From: Paenacidovorax monticola
GTDB lineage: Bacteria; Pseudomonadota; Gammaproteobacteria; Burkholderiales; Burkholderiaceae_C
Assembly (NCBI RefSeq): GCF_014489595.1
Contig: NZ_CP060790.1
Location: 3,534,001 to 3,598,000, forward strand
Direction of reading: 5' to 3'
DNA: 64,000 nucleotides
Shown here piece after piece: positions 17,598-25,641 of the stretch (positions are counted from its first letter, which is position 1; every line of letters starts with the position of its first letter). The notes beneath the pieces are model-generated. The model saw only the letters and a program-made list of their open reading frames with translations. It ran no database searches and was not told where the DNA came from. Both the position numbers and the translations under genes were made by a program.

Positions 17598-18296
17598 ATG
17601 ACCCTTGCCCACCCCATCGCCACCAAGTGGCCCGCCCAGCACCCCGACCGCCTGCAGCTGTACTCGCTGCCCACGCCCAACGGCGTGAAGGTCTCGATCC
17701 TGCTCGAGGAGACGGGCCTGCCCTACGAGCCGCACCTGGTCAGCTTCGACAGCAGCGACCAGTTCTCGCCCGAGTTCCTGGCGCTCAACCCCAACAACAA
17801 GATCCCCGCCATCCTCGACCCCAACGGCCCGGGCGGCCAGCCGCTCGCGCTGTTCGAGTCGGGCGCCATCCTCGTCTACCTGGCCGAGAAGACCGGCCAG
17901 TTCCTGCCCAAGGACCCGGCCGCGCGCTACGAGACGCTGCAGTGGGTCATGTGGCAGATGGGCGGCGTGGGCCCCATGTTCGGCCAGCTCGGCTTCTTCC
18001 ACAAGTTCGCGGGCAAGGATTACGAGGACAAGCGCCCGCGCGACCGCTACGTGGCCGAGTCCCAGCGCCTGCTGGGCGTGCTGGAGCAGCGCCTCACGGG
18101 CCGCGACTGGATCATGGGACCCGAGTACACCATCGCCGACATCGCCGTCTTTCCCTGGGTGCGCAACCTCGTGGGCTTCTATGGCGCGGGCGAACTCGTG
18201 GGCTTCGACGCCTTCCCGCAGGTGCAGCGCGCGCTCGCCGCGTTCGTGGCGCGCCCGGCCGTGGAGCGCGGGCTGGCCATCCCGCGCCGGGGCTGA
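17598..18296 (+). CDS. Glutathione S-transferase, YfcG/YghU (nu) class
   Basis: A 232-residue GST with a thioredoxin-fold N-terminal domain (TPNGVKVSILLEETGLPYE, about 28-46; glutathione loop ALFESGAILVYLAEKTGQF) and an alpha-helical C-terminal domain (MWQMGGVGPMFGQ...TIADIAVFPWV). The TPNGVK motif is that of the nu class, which has disulfide-bond reductase activity. The ATG at 17598, five bases after a GGAAG ribosome site, is preferred to an upstream GTG. Confidence 0.9.
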   Translation: MTLAHPIATKWPAQHPDRLQLYSLPTPNGVKVSILLEETGLPYEPHLVSFDSSDQFSPEFLALNPNNKIPAILDPNGPGGQPLALFESGAILVYLAEKTGQFLPKDPAARYETLQWVMWQMGGVGPMFGQLGFFHKFAGKDYEDKRPRDRYVAESQRLLGVLEQRLTGRDWIMGPEYTIADIAVFPWVRNLVGFYGAGELVGFDAFPQVQRALAAFVARPAVERGLAIPRRG

Positions 18297-18407
18297 GCAC
18301 GCACGGCCCCAGCGGGCCGCTCGCGGCGTTCACGATGGGTTACACAGGCGGACGGCGCTGTGCCCGCGGCTGTTCCACAATGCGCTGTCCTGTGTAGAAC
18401 CCTGCCC

Positions 18408-18968
18408 ATGCGCCGCCGCCTTCTGATCGCCTGTTCCGTCTCGCTCGCCATCGCGCTCACCGCCTGCGCGGGCGGTGCGGGGGCGGCTCCGCGCTACACC
18501 ATCTCCGCGGCGCAGCTCGAAGGCGCGGTGGCCGGCAAGTTCCCGCGCCGCTATCCGGTGGCGGGCCTCATCGACCTGAACCTGCAGGCGCCGCGCCTGC
18601 GCCTGCTGCCGGCGCAGAACCGGCTGGGCGCCGACATGGCCGTGCTGGCCTCGGGGCCGGCGCTGCGGCGCAGCTACCAGGGCGGGTTCGACGTGGACTT
18701 CGGGCTGCGCTACGAGCCTTCGGACCGCACCATCCGCGCCACCCAGCTGCGCGTGAACGCGCTGCGGCTGGAGGGGCTGCAGCCCCCGGCGGCCGAGATG
18801 CTCAACGCCTATGGGCCGCAGCTGGCCGAGCAGTCGCTGCGCGACGTGGTGCTGCACCAGCTGCGCGAGCAGGACCTGGCCGTCGCCGATGGCCTGGGAC
18901 TGCAGCCCGGCGGCATCAGGGTGACCGCGCAGGGGCTGGTGATCGACTTCGTGCCCAAGCCGCGCTGA
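18408..18968 (+). CDS. DUF1439 lipoprotein
   Basis: A 186-residue lipoprotein with a lipobox (IALTACAG, cysteine near residue 20) and a DUF1439 domain (YTISAAQLEGAVAGKFPRRY), an envelope lipoprotein family (YceB-like) related to lipid-binding folds. Function unknown. A CACAAT -10-like element at 18372-18377 lies 30 bases before the ATG. It stands alone. Confidence 0.82.
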   Translation: MRRRLLIACSVSLAIALTACAGGAGAAPRYTISAAQLEGAVAGKFPRRYPVAGLIDLNLQAPRLRLLPAQNRLGADMAVLASGPALRRSYQGGFDVDFGLRYEPSDRTIRATQLRVNALRLEGLQPPAAEMLNAYGPQLAEQSLRDVVLHQLREQDLAVADGLGLQPGGIRVTAQGLVIDFVPKPR

Positions 18969-19209
18969 GCGCGGGGGCTTTCCGAGGGGGCTGCTCTCGA
19001 TTCGGGAGCGCTTCGCGCTGGGTGGGCAAGCGCCACGGCCGCATGGTGCGTTCCCTGGGCAGCCTGCCGCGCCCGGCGGTCGCGCAGGCGGTGCGGGGCG
19101 TGCGGTGGACAGTGCCATCGCACTTGGCTATGGTGGGGCCCCCGGCGCCTGCCGGGGCCGGGTGGCCCGCGCGGCGGGCCTTGGTGTTGGCTTGGCACAG
19201 GAGCGCTCC

Positions 19210-19683
19210 ATGCACAAGATCACCCCCTGTCTGTGGTTCGACCGCGAGGCCGAGGAGGCCGCGCGGTTTTATTGCGGCACGTTCTTCCGCTCCAGCATGG
19301 GCCGCATCAGCCACTACGGACCCGGGGCACCCATGCCCGAGGGCACGGTGCTCATGGTGGCGTTCGAGCTGGAGGGGCAGCCCTTCCAGGCGCTCAACGG
19401 CGGGCCCCAGTTCCCGTTCACGCCGGCCATTTCGCTGAGCGTCGATTGCCAGTCGCAGGACGAGGTGGACCGCCTTTGGGCGCGACTGTCCGAGGGCGGC
19501 CGCGCTGACCGCTGCGGCTGGCTGCAGGACCGCTGGGGCCTGTCGTGGCAGATCGTGCCGCGCGTGCTGCTGCACCTGCTGCACGACCCCAACCCGCGCA
19601 AGTCCCAGGCCGTCATGCAGGCCATGCTGCGGATGGGCAAGCTCGACATCGCAGACCTGCAGCGCGCGCATGCGCTGGCCTGA
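19210..19683 (+). CDS. VOC-superfamily protein, PhnB-like
   Basis: A 157-residue protein of the PhnB/3-dmu-9_3-mt group of the vicinal-oxygen-chelate superfamily: ITPCLWFDREAEEAARFYC at the start, LNGGPQFPFTPAISLSVDC in the middle and WGLSWQIVPRVL near the end. Some members are metal enzymes, but most have no known function. It lies 24 bp before a second VOC gene of different subfamily, probably in the same transcript. Confidence 0.85.
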   Translation: MHKITPCLWFDREAEEAARFYCGTFFRSSMGRISHYGPGAPMPEGTVLMVAFELEGQPFQALNGGPQFPFTPAISLSVDCQSQDEVDRLWARLSEGGRADRCGWLQDRWGLSWQIVPRVLLHLLHDPNPRKSQAVMQAMLRMGKLDIADLQRAHALA

Positions 19684-19707
19684 CAACCGTTTTTCCGGAG
19701 GTATCCC

Positions 19708-20130
19708 ATGCAAGTCCAGCCCTATCTGTTCTTCGAAGGCCGCTGTGAGGAGGCCCTGGCCTTCTACGCCAAGGCGCTGGGCGCCGAGGTCACGGTGATG
19801 ATGCGCTACAAGGACAGCCCGACACCCCAGCCTCCCGGCGACTGCGCCCCCGTGCCGGGCGACAACATCATGCACGCCAACTTCCGCATCGGCGAAACCC
19901 AGCTCATGGCCTCGGACGGCATGGCCCAGGGGCCGGCGGCGTTCAAGGGCTTTTCGCTGTCGATCACCGCGCCGGACGATGCCGGGGCGCGCCGCATCTT
20001 CGATGCGCTGGCCGAGGGCGGGCAGGTGCAGATGCCGCTCGCGCCCACGTTCTTCGCCTCGTCGTTCGGCATGGTGGCCGACCGCTTCGGCGTGTCGTGG
20101 ATGGTGATCGTGCCGGTGCCCATGCCCTGA
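19708..20130 (+). CDS. VOC-superfamily protein, YjdN/PhnB-like
   Basis: A 140-residue glyoxalase-fold protein beginning MQVQPYLFFEGRCEEALAFY, with the middle strand IMHANFRIGETQLMASDG and the end FGVSWMVIVP, as in E. coli YjdN. No substrate is known for this group. A GGAGG ribosome site lies seven bases before the ATG. It converges with the PBP gene 11 bp away. Confidence 0.88.
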   Translation: MQVQPYLFFEGRCEEALAFYAKALGAEVTVMMRYKDSPTPQPPGDCAPVPGDNIMHANFRIGETQLMASDGMAQGPAAFKGFSLSITAPDDAGARRIFDALAEGGQVQMPLAPTFFASSFGMVADRFGVSWMVIVPVPMP

Positions 20131-20140
20131 CCCGGCGGGG

Positions 20141-22618
20141 TCAGGTGCCCGGCGGGGCGGGCGTGGGCGGCATGGCCGGGGGCAGCGGCTGCGGAGCACG
20201 GGGCTCGGCGCCCTCGGTGATCCAGGCGCCTCCCGGCGCTGGCGGCGGTTGGTCCCATTGCGGCACCGTGGACGGGGTCAGCGGCGTGAGCGGCTGCGCC
20301 GGGACTTCCTCGGGCGCGGCGGGAGCGCTGGCGGGCGGCACAGGCTCTGGCGCGGTGTCCGGCAGGGGCGGCGGTGGTGCTGGAACCGGGGGCGCCGATG
20401 GCTTGGTTGCCGGCGCGGGGTGCAGCCGGTCCTGCACCCAGGCCACCAGGCGCGTGCGCCAGCCGCGCACACGTTCGACCAGCGGGGTGTAGAAGCGGCG
20501 CTCATCGGGCGGCTCGAACTTCGCGGCCGGGTCGATCACGCGCGCGCGCAGCGCGCGGGCCGTGAGGTCCGCCACCATGGGCAGCGCGCTGTGCGCGCCC
20601 TGTCCCCAGTGGCTGCTGCGCAGCGTGATGCGGCTGTCGTTGAAGCCCGCCCAGGCGCCCACCACGAGCTGCGGGTGGGCCAGGATGAACCAGCCATCGG
20701 CGTAGTCCTGCGTGGTGCCGGTCTTGCCCGCCACGTCGGCGCGGATGCCCCAGCGGCTGCGGATGGCGCTGCCCGTGCCCTTGTCCACCACGCCGCGCAG
20801 CATGTCGAGCAGCGCATAGTCGGTGCCGGCGGGCAGCACGCGCTCGCCGCGCTGGGGCGCGAAGCGCGCGAGTTCGCGGCCGTTGCCGTCGGTGATGCGG
20901 GTGACGAGCTGGGGCTCGCGGTACAGGCCGCCACCGGCCAGCGTGCCGTAGGCGCTCACCATCTCGCGCAGCGTCACGGGGCTGGTGCCCAGCGCCAGTG
21001 CGGGCACGGGCAGCAACGGGCTCTGGCGCACGCCCATGGCGCGCGCGAGCTGCGCCACGCGGGCCGGGCCCACGCTCTGCATGACCTGGGCGGTGATGGT
21101 GTTCTTCGAATAGGCCAGGCCGTCGGCCAGGCTCATGGGCTGGCCGCTCGCGGGGCCGCCGTCGCTGGGGCGCCAGACCTCGCCGCCCGTGAGCTGGATT
21201 TCCACGCTCTGGTCCAGCACCTGGTCGCCGGGCCGGGCGCCCTGCGCCAGCGCCGCGCCGTACACGAAGGGCTTGAAGGTGCTGCCGGGCTGGCGGCGCG
21301 CCTGCGCCACATGGTCGAACGGGTCCTGCGCGTAGTCGCGGCTGCCCACCCAGGCGCGGACCTCGCCGGTGCGCGGATCCAGCGCGAGCAGGCCGGCCTG
21401 CACCCGGGTCTTGTCCTCGCGCAGGCGCTGCAGGAAGGCGCGCTGGGCCGTGAGCGCCTTCATCGCCTGGGTCGGGCTCTGGCCCGACTGCAGGGCGGCG
21501 CGGTACTCGGGCGTCTCGCGCACCAGCGCCTGTACCAGGGGGGCGTCGGCGCTCCAGTTCGTGCGCAGGGCCCAGCTCGCGTTGGCCACGCCCTGCAGCA
21601 TGCGGCCCTGGCGTGCCACGGCCTGGTTGGCCCAGTCCTGCAGGCGCGCGTCGATGGTGGTGTGCACGACGAGCCCGTCGGCGTAGAGGTTGTAGCCGTT
21701 GCTGTCGGCCCAGGCGATGAGCCACTTGCGCAACTGCTGCGCGAAGTGCGGCGCGGGGCCCTGGGGCTCTTCCTGGCGCTCGAAGTCGAGGCGCAGCGGG
21801 CGCTTCTGCAGGGCAGCGAGCTGCTCGGGCGCGAGCTTGCCGCGCTTGGCCATCTGCGCGAGCACGGTGTTGCGGCGCTGCACGGCGCGCTCGGGGTTGA
21901 GCACGGGGTTGTAGTAGCTCGTGCCCTTGAGCATGCCCACGAGCGTGGCGGCTTCCAGGACCGTGAGCTGCCTGGCGCTTTTGTCGAAATAGGTGCGTGC
22001 CGCCATCTCGATGCCGTAGGCGTTGTAGAGGAACGGCACGGTGTTGAGGTAGGTCTCGAGGATCTCGTCCTTGGTGTAGAGCGCTTCGATCTTGAGCGCG
22101 GTGACCGCTTCCTTGAGCTTGCGGTTCAGCGTGGGCGCGCGGCCTATCTCCTCGGGGTAGAGGTTGCGCGCGAGCTGCTGCGTGAGCGTGGAGCCGCCCT
22201 GGCGGTCGCCCGAGAAGGTGCGCAGCATCGCGCCGCCCAGGCGCCAGGCGTCGATGCCGAAATGGTCGTAGAAGCGGTGATCCTCGGTGGCGATGAGCGC
22301 GTCGACCACCGAGGGCGCGATGGACTTCAGGCCCACCCACTCGCGGTGCGAGCGCTTGAACAGCGCCAGCTCCTTGCCGTCGGCCGAGAGAATCTGCGCG
22401 GGCTGCTCGATCTTGGCCTTGCGCAGGTCGCGGATGCCCGGCGTGAGCGGCACCAGCACGAGCAGGTAGAGCACGAAGGCGGCGGGCGGCACGGCCAGCG
22501 CCCACAGGCATTCACGCCGCGTGGGGCGGCGCAGGCGTTGCAGGTGGTGGCGCAGGGAGTCGCGCACATGGTGCGCGGCGGCGGCCGCACGGGGCGGCAG
22601 GGCCTCAAGGAGCTTCAT
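20141..22618 (-). CDS. Class A penicillin-binding protein (PBP1A family)
   Basis: An 825-residue bifunctional peptidoglycan synthase. A cytoplasmic tail and membrane helix (40-60) precede the glycosyltransferase domain (catalytic Glu in EDHRFYDHFGID, E112; GGSTLTQQLARNLY) and the transpeptidase domain, with SxxK at S446-K449 (PGSTFKPF), SKN at 504-506 and KTGT at 632-635. The tail after about residue 735 is very rich in proline and alanine, an unstructured periplasmic extension. The ATG at 22618 (MKLLEALPP) is preferred to one 42 bases upstream. Confidence 0.92.
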   Translation of the reverse strand: MKLLEALPPRAAAAAHHVRDSLRHHLQRLRRPTRRECLWALAVPPAAFVLYLLVLVPLTPGIRDLRKAKIEQPAQILSADGKELALFKRSHREWVGLKSIAPSVVDALIATEDHRFYDHFGIDAWRLGGAMLRTFSGDRQGGSTLTQQLARNLYPEEIGRAPTLNRKLKEAVTALKIEALYTKDEILETYLNTVPFLYNAYGIEMAARTYFDKSARQLTVLEAATLVGMLKGTSYYNPVLNPERAVQRRNTVLAQMAKRGKLAPEQLAALQKRPLRLDFERQEEPQGPAPHFAQQLRKWLIAWADSNGYNLYADGLVVHTTIDARLQDWANQAVARQGRMLQGVANASWALRTNWSADAPLVQALVRETPEYRAALQSGQSPTQAMKALTAQRAFLQRLREDKTRVQAGLLALDPRTGEVRAWVGSRDYAQDPFDHVAQARRQPGSTFKPFVYGAALAQGARPGDQVLDQSVEIQLTGGEVWRPSDGGPASGQPMSLADGLAYSKNTITAQVMQSVGPARVAQLARAMGVRQSPLLPVPALALGTSPVTLREMVSAYGTLAGGGLYREPQLVTRITDGNGRELARFAPQRGERVLPAGTDYALLDMLRGVVDKGTGSAIRSRWGIRADVAGKTGTTQDYADGWFILAHPQLVVGAWAGFNDSRITLRSSHWGQGAHSALPMVADLTARALRARVIDPAAKFEPPDERRFYTPLVERVRGWRTRLVAWVQDRLHPAPATKPSAPPVPAPPPPLPDTAPEPVPPASAPAAPEEVPAQPLTPLTPSTVPQWDQPPPAPGGAWITEGAEPRAPQPLPPAMPPTPAPPGT

Positions 22619-22950
22619 CGGATCGTTTGTGGGGCGCGGGGCCGGCGCTCGGTGCGCCAAGGCGCTGGCGGCGGCACGCCAAGCCCTCCATTTTCGCCAA
22701 AAGCGGCCCGGGGCGTGTAACCGGATGGCGCGGCGACCCGATCGGTCCTGAATTCATAGCGCCCCGCGCAGGCGGCCTGGGCGCTGGGTGTCGCCAAGGC
22801 CCCGACCCTGGCCGGGGTGGGGCTGCATGCCGCGATTGTCCTGCGGGCACGCACGACTGTTGCACGCAGACCCCTTTCTGGAACCGCCGCCAGGCCCCAT
22901 ATTCAGCGGATCGGTGCCTTCGCGCGCCCCCCACAGCATAGGAGCCCCGC
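22619..22950. other. 332-bp divergent intergenic region, no gene seen
   Basis: Between the divergent PBP and pirin genes. It has no credible open frame with coding character. Short G/C hairpins (for example CCCCG...CGGGG near 22800-22817) are present, but no recognised regulator site, RNA gene or terminator could be read. Confidence 0.5.
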
Positions 22951-23982
22951 ATGTCCGACCAGCCCATCCTCAGCACCCAGCCCCTCGGCCCCCTGTGGCC
23001 CACGCTGGACCCGTTCCTGTTCTGCGCCCACCACGACGATGCCTATCCCCGCGGCAACGGCGCCTTCGCGCCCTCGGTGCCGCTCGACGGCCGCCAGATC
23101 GGCAGCGACTTCAGCCGCCAGGACGGCTGGAGCATGTACCACGGCGAGACGGTGCCGGGCTTTCCCGCGCACCCGCACCGCGGCTTCGAGACCGTGACGC
23201 TGGTGCGCAGCGGGCTGGCCGACCATTCCGATTCGCTGGGTGCGGCGGCGCGCTTCGGCCGGGGCGACGTGCAGTGGCTCACGGCGGGGCGCGGCATCGT
23301 GCATTCGGAGATGTTCCCGCTGCTGAATGCCGACGCGGCCAACCCGCTGGAGCTATTCCAGGTCTGGCTCAACCTGCCCGCGCGCCACAAGATGGCCGCG
23401 CCGCACTTCACCATGTTCTGGGGCGAGCGCATTCCGCGCCTGGTCCATCGCGATGCCGAAGGGCGCGAGGCCACCGTCACCGTGGTCGCGGGCGAACTGC
23501 CCGGCGCGGCCGCGCCGCTCGCGCCGCCGCCCGAGTCCTGGGCCTCGCAGCCCGGCGCCGACGTGGCCATCTGGACGCTGCACCTCGCGCCCGGCGCCAC
23601 CTGGACGCTGCCCGCCGCGCGCGGCGAGGGCACGCGCCGCATGCTCTACTTCTTCATGGGCCAGGGGCTGCGCGTGGGGCCGCAGCAGGTCTCCGGGCAC
23701 GGCGCGCTCGAGCTGGTGGCGGACCGCGACTGGCAGCTCGCCAACACGGGCGACACCGCCGTGGAATGCCTGCTGCTGCAGGGCCGTCCCATCGGCGAGC
23801 CCGTGGTGCAGTACGGCCCGTTCGTGATGAACACGCAGCAGGAGATCATGCAGGCCATGCAGGACTACCGGCGCACCCAGTTCGGCGGCTGGCCCTGGCC
23901 CCAGAGCGACCCGGTGCACGGAGCCGAGCCCCGGCGCTTTGCGCGCTACCCGGGCCGGCAGACCGAGGACCTGCCGGGTTGA
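22951..23982 (+). CDS. Pirin family protein
   Basis: A 343-residue double-cupin pirin. The metal-site residues are visible in FPAHPHRGFETVTLV (two histidines) and GRGIVHSEMFP (His and Glu). The C-terminal cupin runs to about residue 290, followed by a Pro/Arg-rich tail. Pirins act as quercetinases or as redox-sensitive regulators; which applies here is unknown. Confidence 0.9.
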   Translation: MSDQPILSTQPLGPLWPTLDPFLFCAHHDDAYPRGNGAFAPSVPLDGRQIGSDFSRQDGWSMYHGETVPGFPAHPHRGFETVTLVRSGLADHSDSLGAAARFGRGDVQWLTAGRGIVHSEMFPLLNADAANPLELFQVWLNLPARHKMAAPHFTMFWGERIPRLVHRDAEGREATVTVVAGELPGAAAPLAPPPESWASQPGADVAIWTLHLAPGATWTLPAARGEGTRRMLYFFMGQGLRVGPQQVSGHGALELVADRDWQLANTGDTAVECLLLQGRPIGEPVVQYGPFVMNTQQEIMQAMQDYRRTQFGGWPWPQSDPVHGAEPRRFARYPGRQTEDLPG

Positions 23983-24049
23983 CCCCGTGGCCCGTGCGGT
24001 GCCGCGCGGCGTGGACAATGCGGGCTGTCAATTCCCAAGGAACGCCCGC

Positions 24050-24520
24050 ATGAACATCACCAAAGACACCGCCGTGACCATCAGCTACAAGGTCACGGAC
24101 CTGAAGGGCAAGCCGCTCGACGCGGGCCACGTGGCCTACCTGCATGGTGGCTACGACAACATCTTCCCGAAGGTGGAGGCCGCGCTCGAAGGCCAGACGA
24201 CGGGTCATGCCGCCACGCTGGAGCTGGCCGTGGACGACGCCTTCGGCCCGCGCGACGAGAGCCTGGTGCGCACCATCCCCAAGAGCGAGTTCCCGCCCGG
24301 CGTGAAGGTGGGCGGCCAGCTGCGCGGCGTGGGCAACGACGGGCAACCGCAGGTCTTCAACGTGGTCAAGATCAAGGGCCCCGAAGTGCACCTCGACGGC
24401 AACCATCCCCTGGCCGGCCAGGCACTGCGTTTCACCTGCAAGGTGACCGAGGTGCGCGCGGCCACGCAAGAAGAGATCGCCCACCGCCACGTGCACGGCG
24501 GCCACGGCCACCACCACTGA
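24050..24520 (+). CDS. slyD: FKBP-type peptidyl-prolyl isomerase, SlyD-like
   Basis: A 156-residue cytoplasmic prolyl isomerase and chaperone. The FKBP half-domains flank an insert-in-flap domain (about 68-130), and AYLHGGYDNIFPKVEAALEG is the FKBP active-site strand. The tail ends HRHVHGGHGHHH, the histidine-rich metal-binding end used by SlyD in nickel handling for hydrogenase; here it is shorter and has no cysteine. A GACAAT element lies at 24014-24019. Confidence 0.88.
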   Translation: MNITKDTAVTISYKVTDLKGKPLDAGHVAYLHGGYDNIFPKVEAALEGQTTGHAATLELAVDDAFGPRDESLVRTIPKSEFPPGVKVGGQLRGVGNDGQPQVFNVVKIKGPEVHLDGNHPLAGQALRFTCKVTEVRAATQEEIAHRHVHGGHGHHH

Positions 24521-24532
24521 GCTGAGCGCGGG

Positions 24533-25402
24533 TCAGCGCCCCAGCGGCAGCGCGCGGCGCAGCAGGCGCGCCGCGCGGTCGCGGACCCGCAGCGGGCCGG
24601 ACGGTGCCGGCCCCTGCCGGCAGGCCGCGAGAAAGTCGTCGAGGATGGCCGTGTCGTCCAGCGTGTCCGAGCCGCTCTTGTGGAACTCGGGGTGCCACTG
24701 CGTGGCGGCGATGTAGCCGCGCCCCGGCGCGGGCTGCAGGCGGATCGCCTCGGGCACGCCGTCGGGCTCGCTCAGGGCTTCGACGATGAAATCGGGCGCC
24801 ACCCGCTTGATGCCCTGGTGGTGGATGCTGTTGACGCGTGCGCGCGGCTTCTCCGGGTACAGCCCCGCCAGGTGCGTGCCGGGCACGATGTGGATGTCGT
24901 GGAAATGCTGGTCGTACGCCGTGGCGTTGCGGTGCTGCAGCGCGCCGGGGTGCTGGGCCTGCAGGTCCTGGTAGAGCGCCCCGCCGAACGCCACGTTGAT
25001 CAGTTGCAGGCCCCGGCAGACGCCAAAGATGGGTTTGCGCACCTCGGCGAAGGCCTTGACCACGGCCAGGTCGTAGAGGTCGCGCACGCGGTCGCCCAGC
25101 CACTCCTCGCGCAGCGGCTCCTCGCCGTAGCTGCCGGGCCACACATCGGCGCCGCCGTGCATGACCACGCCGTCCAGCCATTCGGCGTAATGGGCCAGCG
25201 TCACGTCGCCGCGCGCGGTCTCGCCCGTGGGGCAGGGCACCATCACCACCATGGCGCCTGCGGACATGATCCAGTGCGCGATGGACTGCTCGACGTACTG
25301 CAGCGTCTTGCCCGTGAACAGCGGACGTGCAGGGTCGGCGTGTGAAAAGCACGCGGACAGGCCGATCTTCAGGCGGCGGTCGGTGGGCAGCGCGGAGGAC
25401 AT
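24533..25402 (-). CDS. Class I glutamine-amidotransferase-like hydrolase (PuuD-like, peptidase C26)
   Basis: A 289-residue hydrolase with the catalytic cysteine in FGVCRGLQLINV (C129) and the His-Glu pair in WHPEFH (H237, E239). PuuD cleaves gamma-glutamyl-GABA in putrescine breakdown; the same fold also occurs in other gamma-glutamyl hydrolases. No other puu genes are present, so the substrate is uncertain. The start at 25402 is chosen because the longer frame upstream is low in family similarity. Confidence 0.85.
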   Translation of the reverse strand: MSSALPTDRRLKIGLSACFSHADPARPLFTGKTLQYVEQSIAHWIMSAGAMVVMVPCPTGETARGDVTLAHYAEWLDGVVMHGGADVWPGSYGEEPLREEWLGDRVRDLYDLAVVKAFAEVRKPIFGVCRGLQLINVAFGGALYQDLQAQHPGALQHRNATAYDQHFHDIHIVPGTHLAGLYPEKPRARVNSIHHQGIKRVAPDFIVEALSEPDGVPEAIRLQPAPGRGYIAATQWHPEFHKSGSDTLDDTAILDDFLAACRQGPAPSGPLRVRDRAARLLRRALPLGR

Positions 25403-25641
25403 GGCCGTGTTGTAGCACCGGGGCTGCCGTGCGTCTGTAAGAAGGTGCCGCATGCCAGGCCCCTGGCTGGCTTCCATGGGGGAATGGGGCGCAAAGCGCG
25501 CGGAATTGTGGCTTTCTGCACGAAAACCAGCCGCCGGGCTGCGCGGCGCGCGGTGCTGCTCGGGATAATCCGGCAGCCGGCTGCCAGGAGGGAGCGGCCG
25601 GCCCGTGCCCCGCGACCTCTCGAACAAAGACAAACGCCGCC

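Noticed and set aside
20249..22720. An 823-codon plus-strand open frame opposite the class A PBP
   Set aside because: The PBP has intact catalytic motifs. The antisense frame is a composition artefact of high third-position GC.
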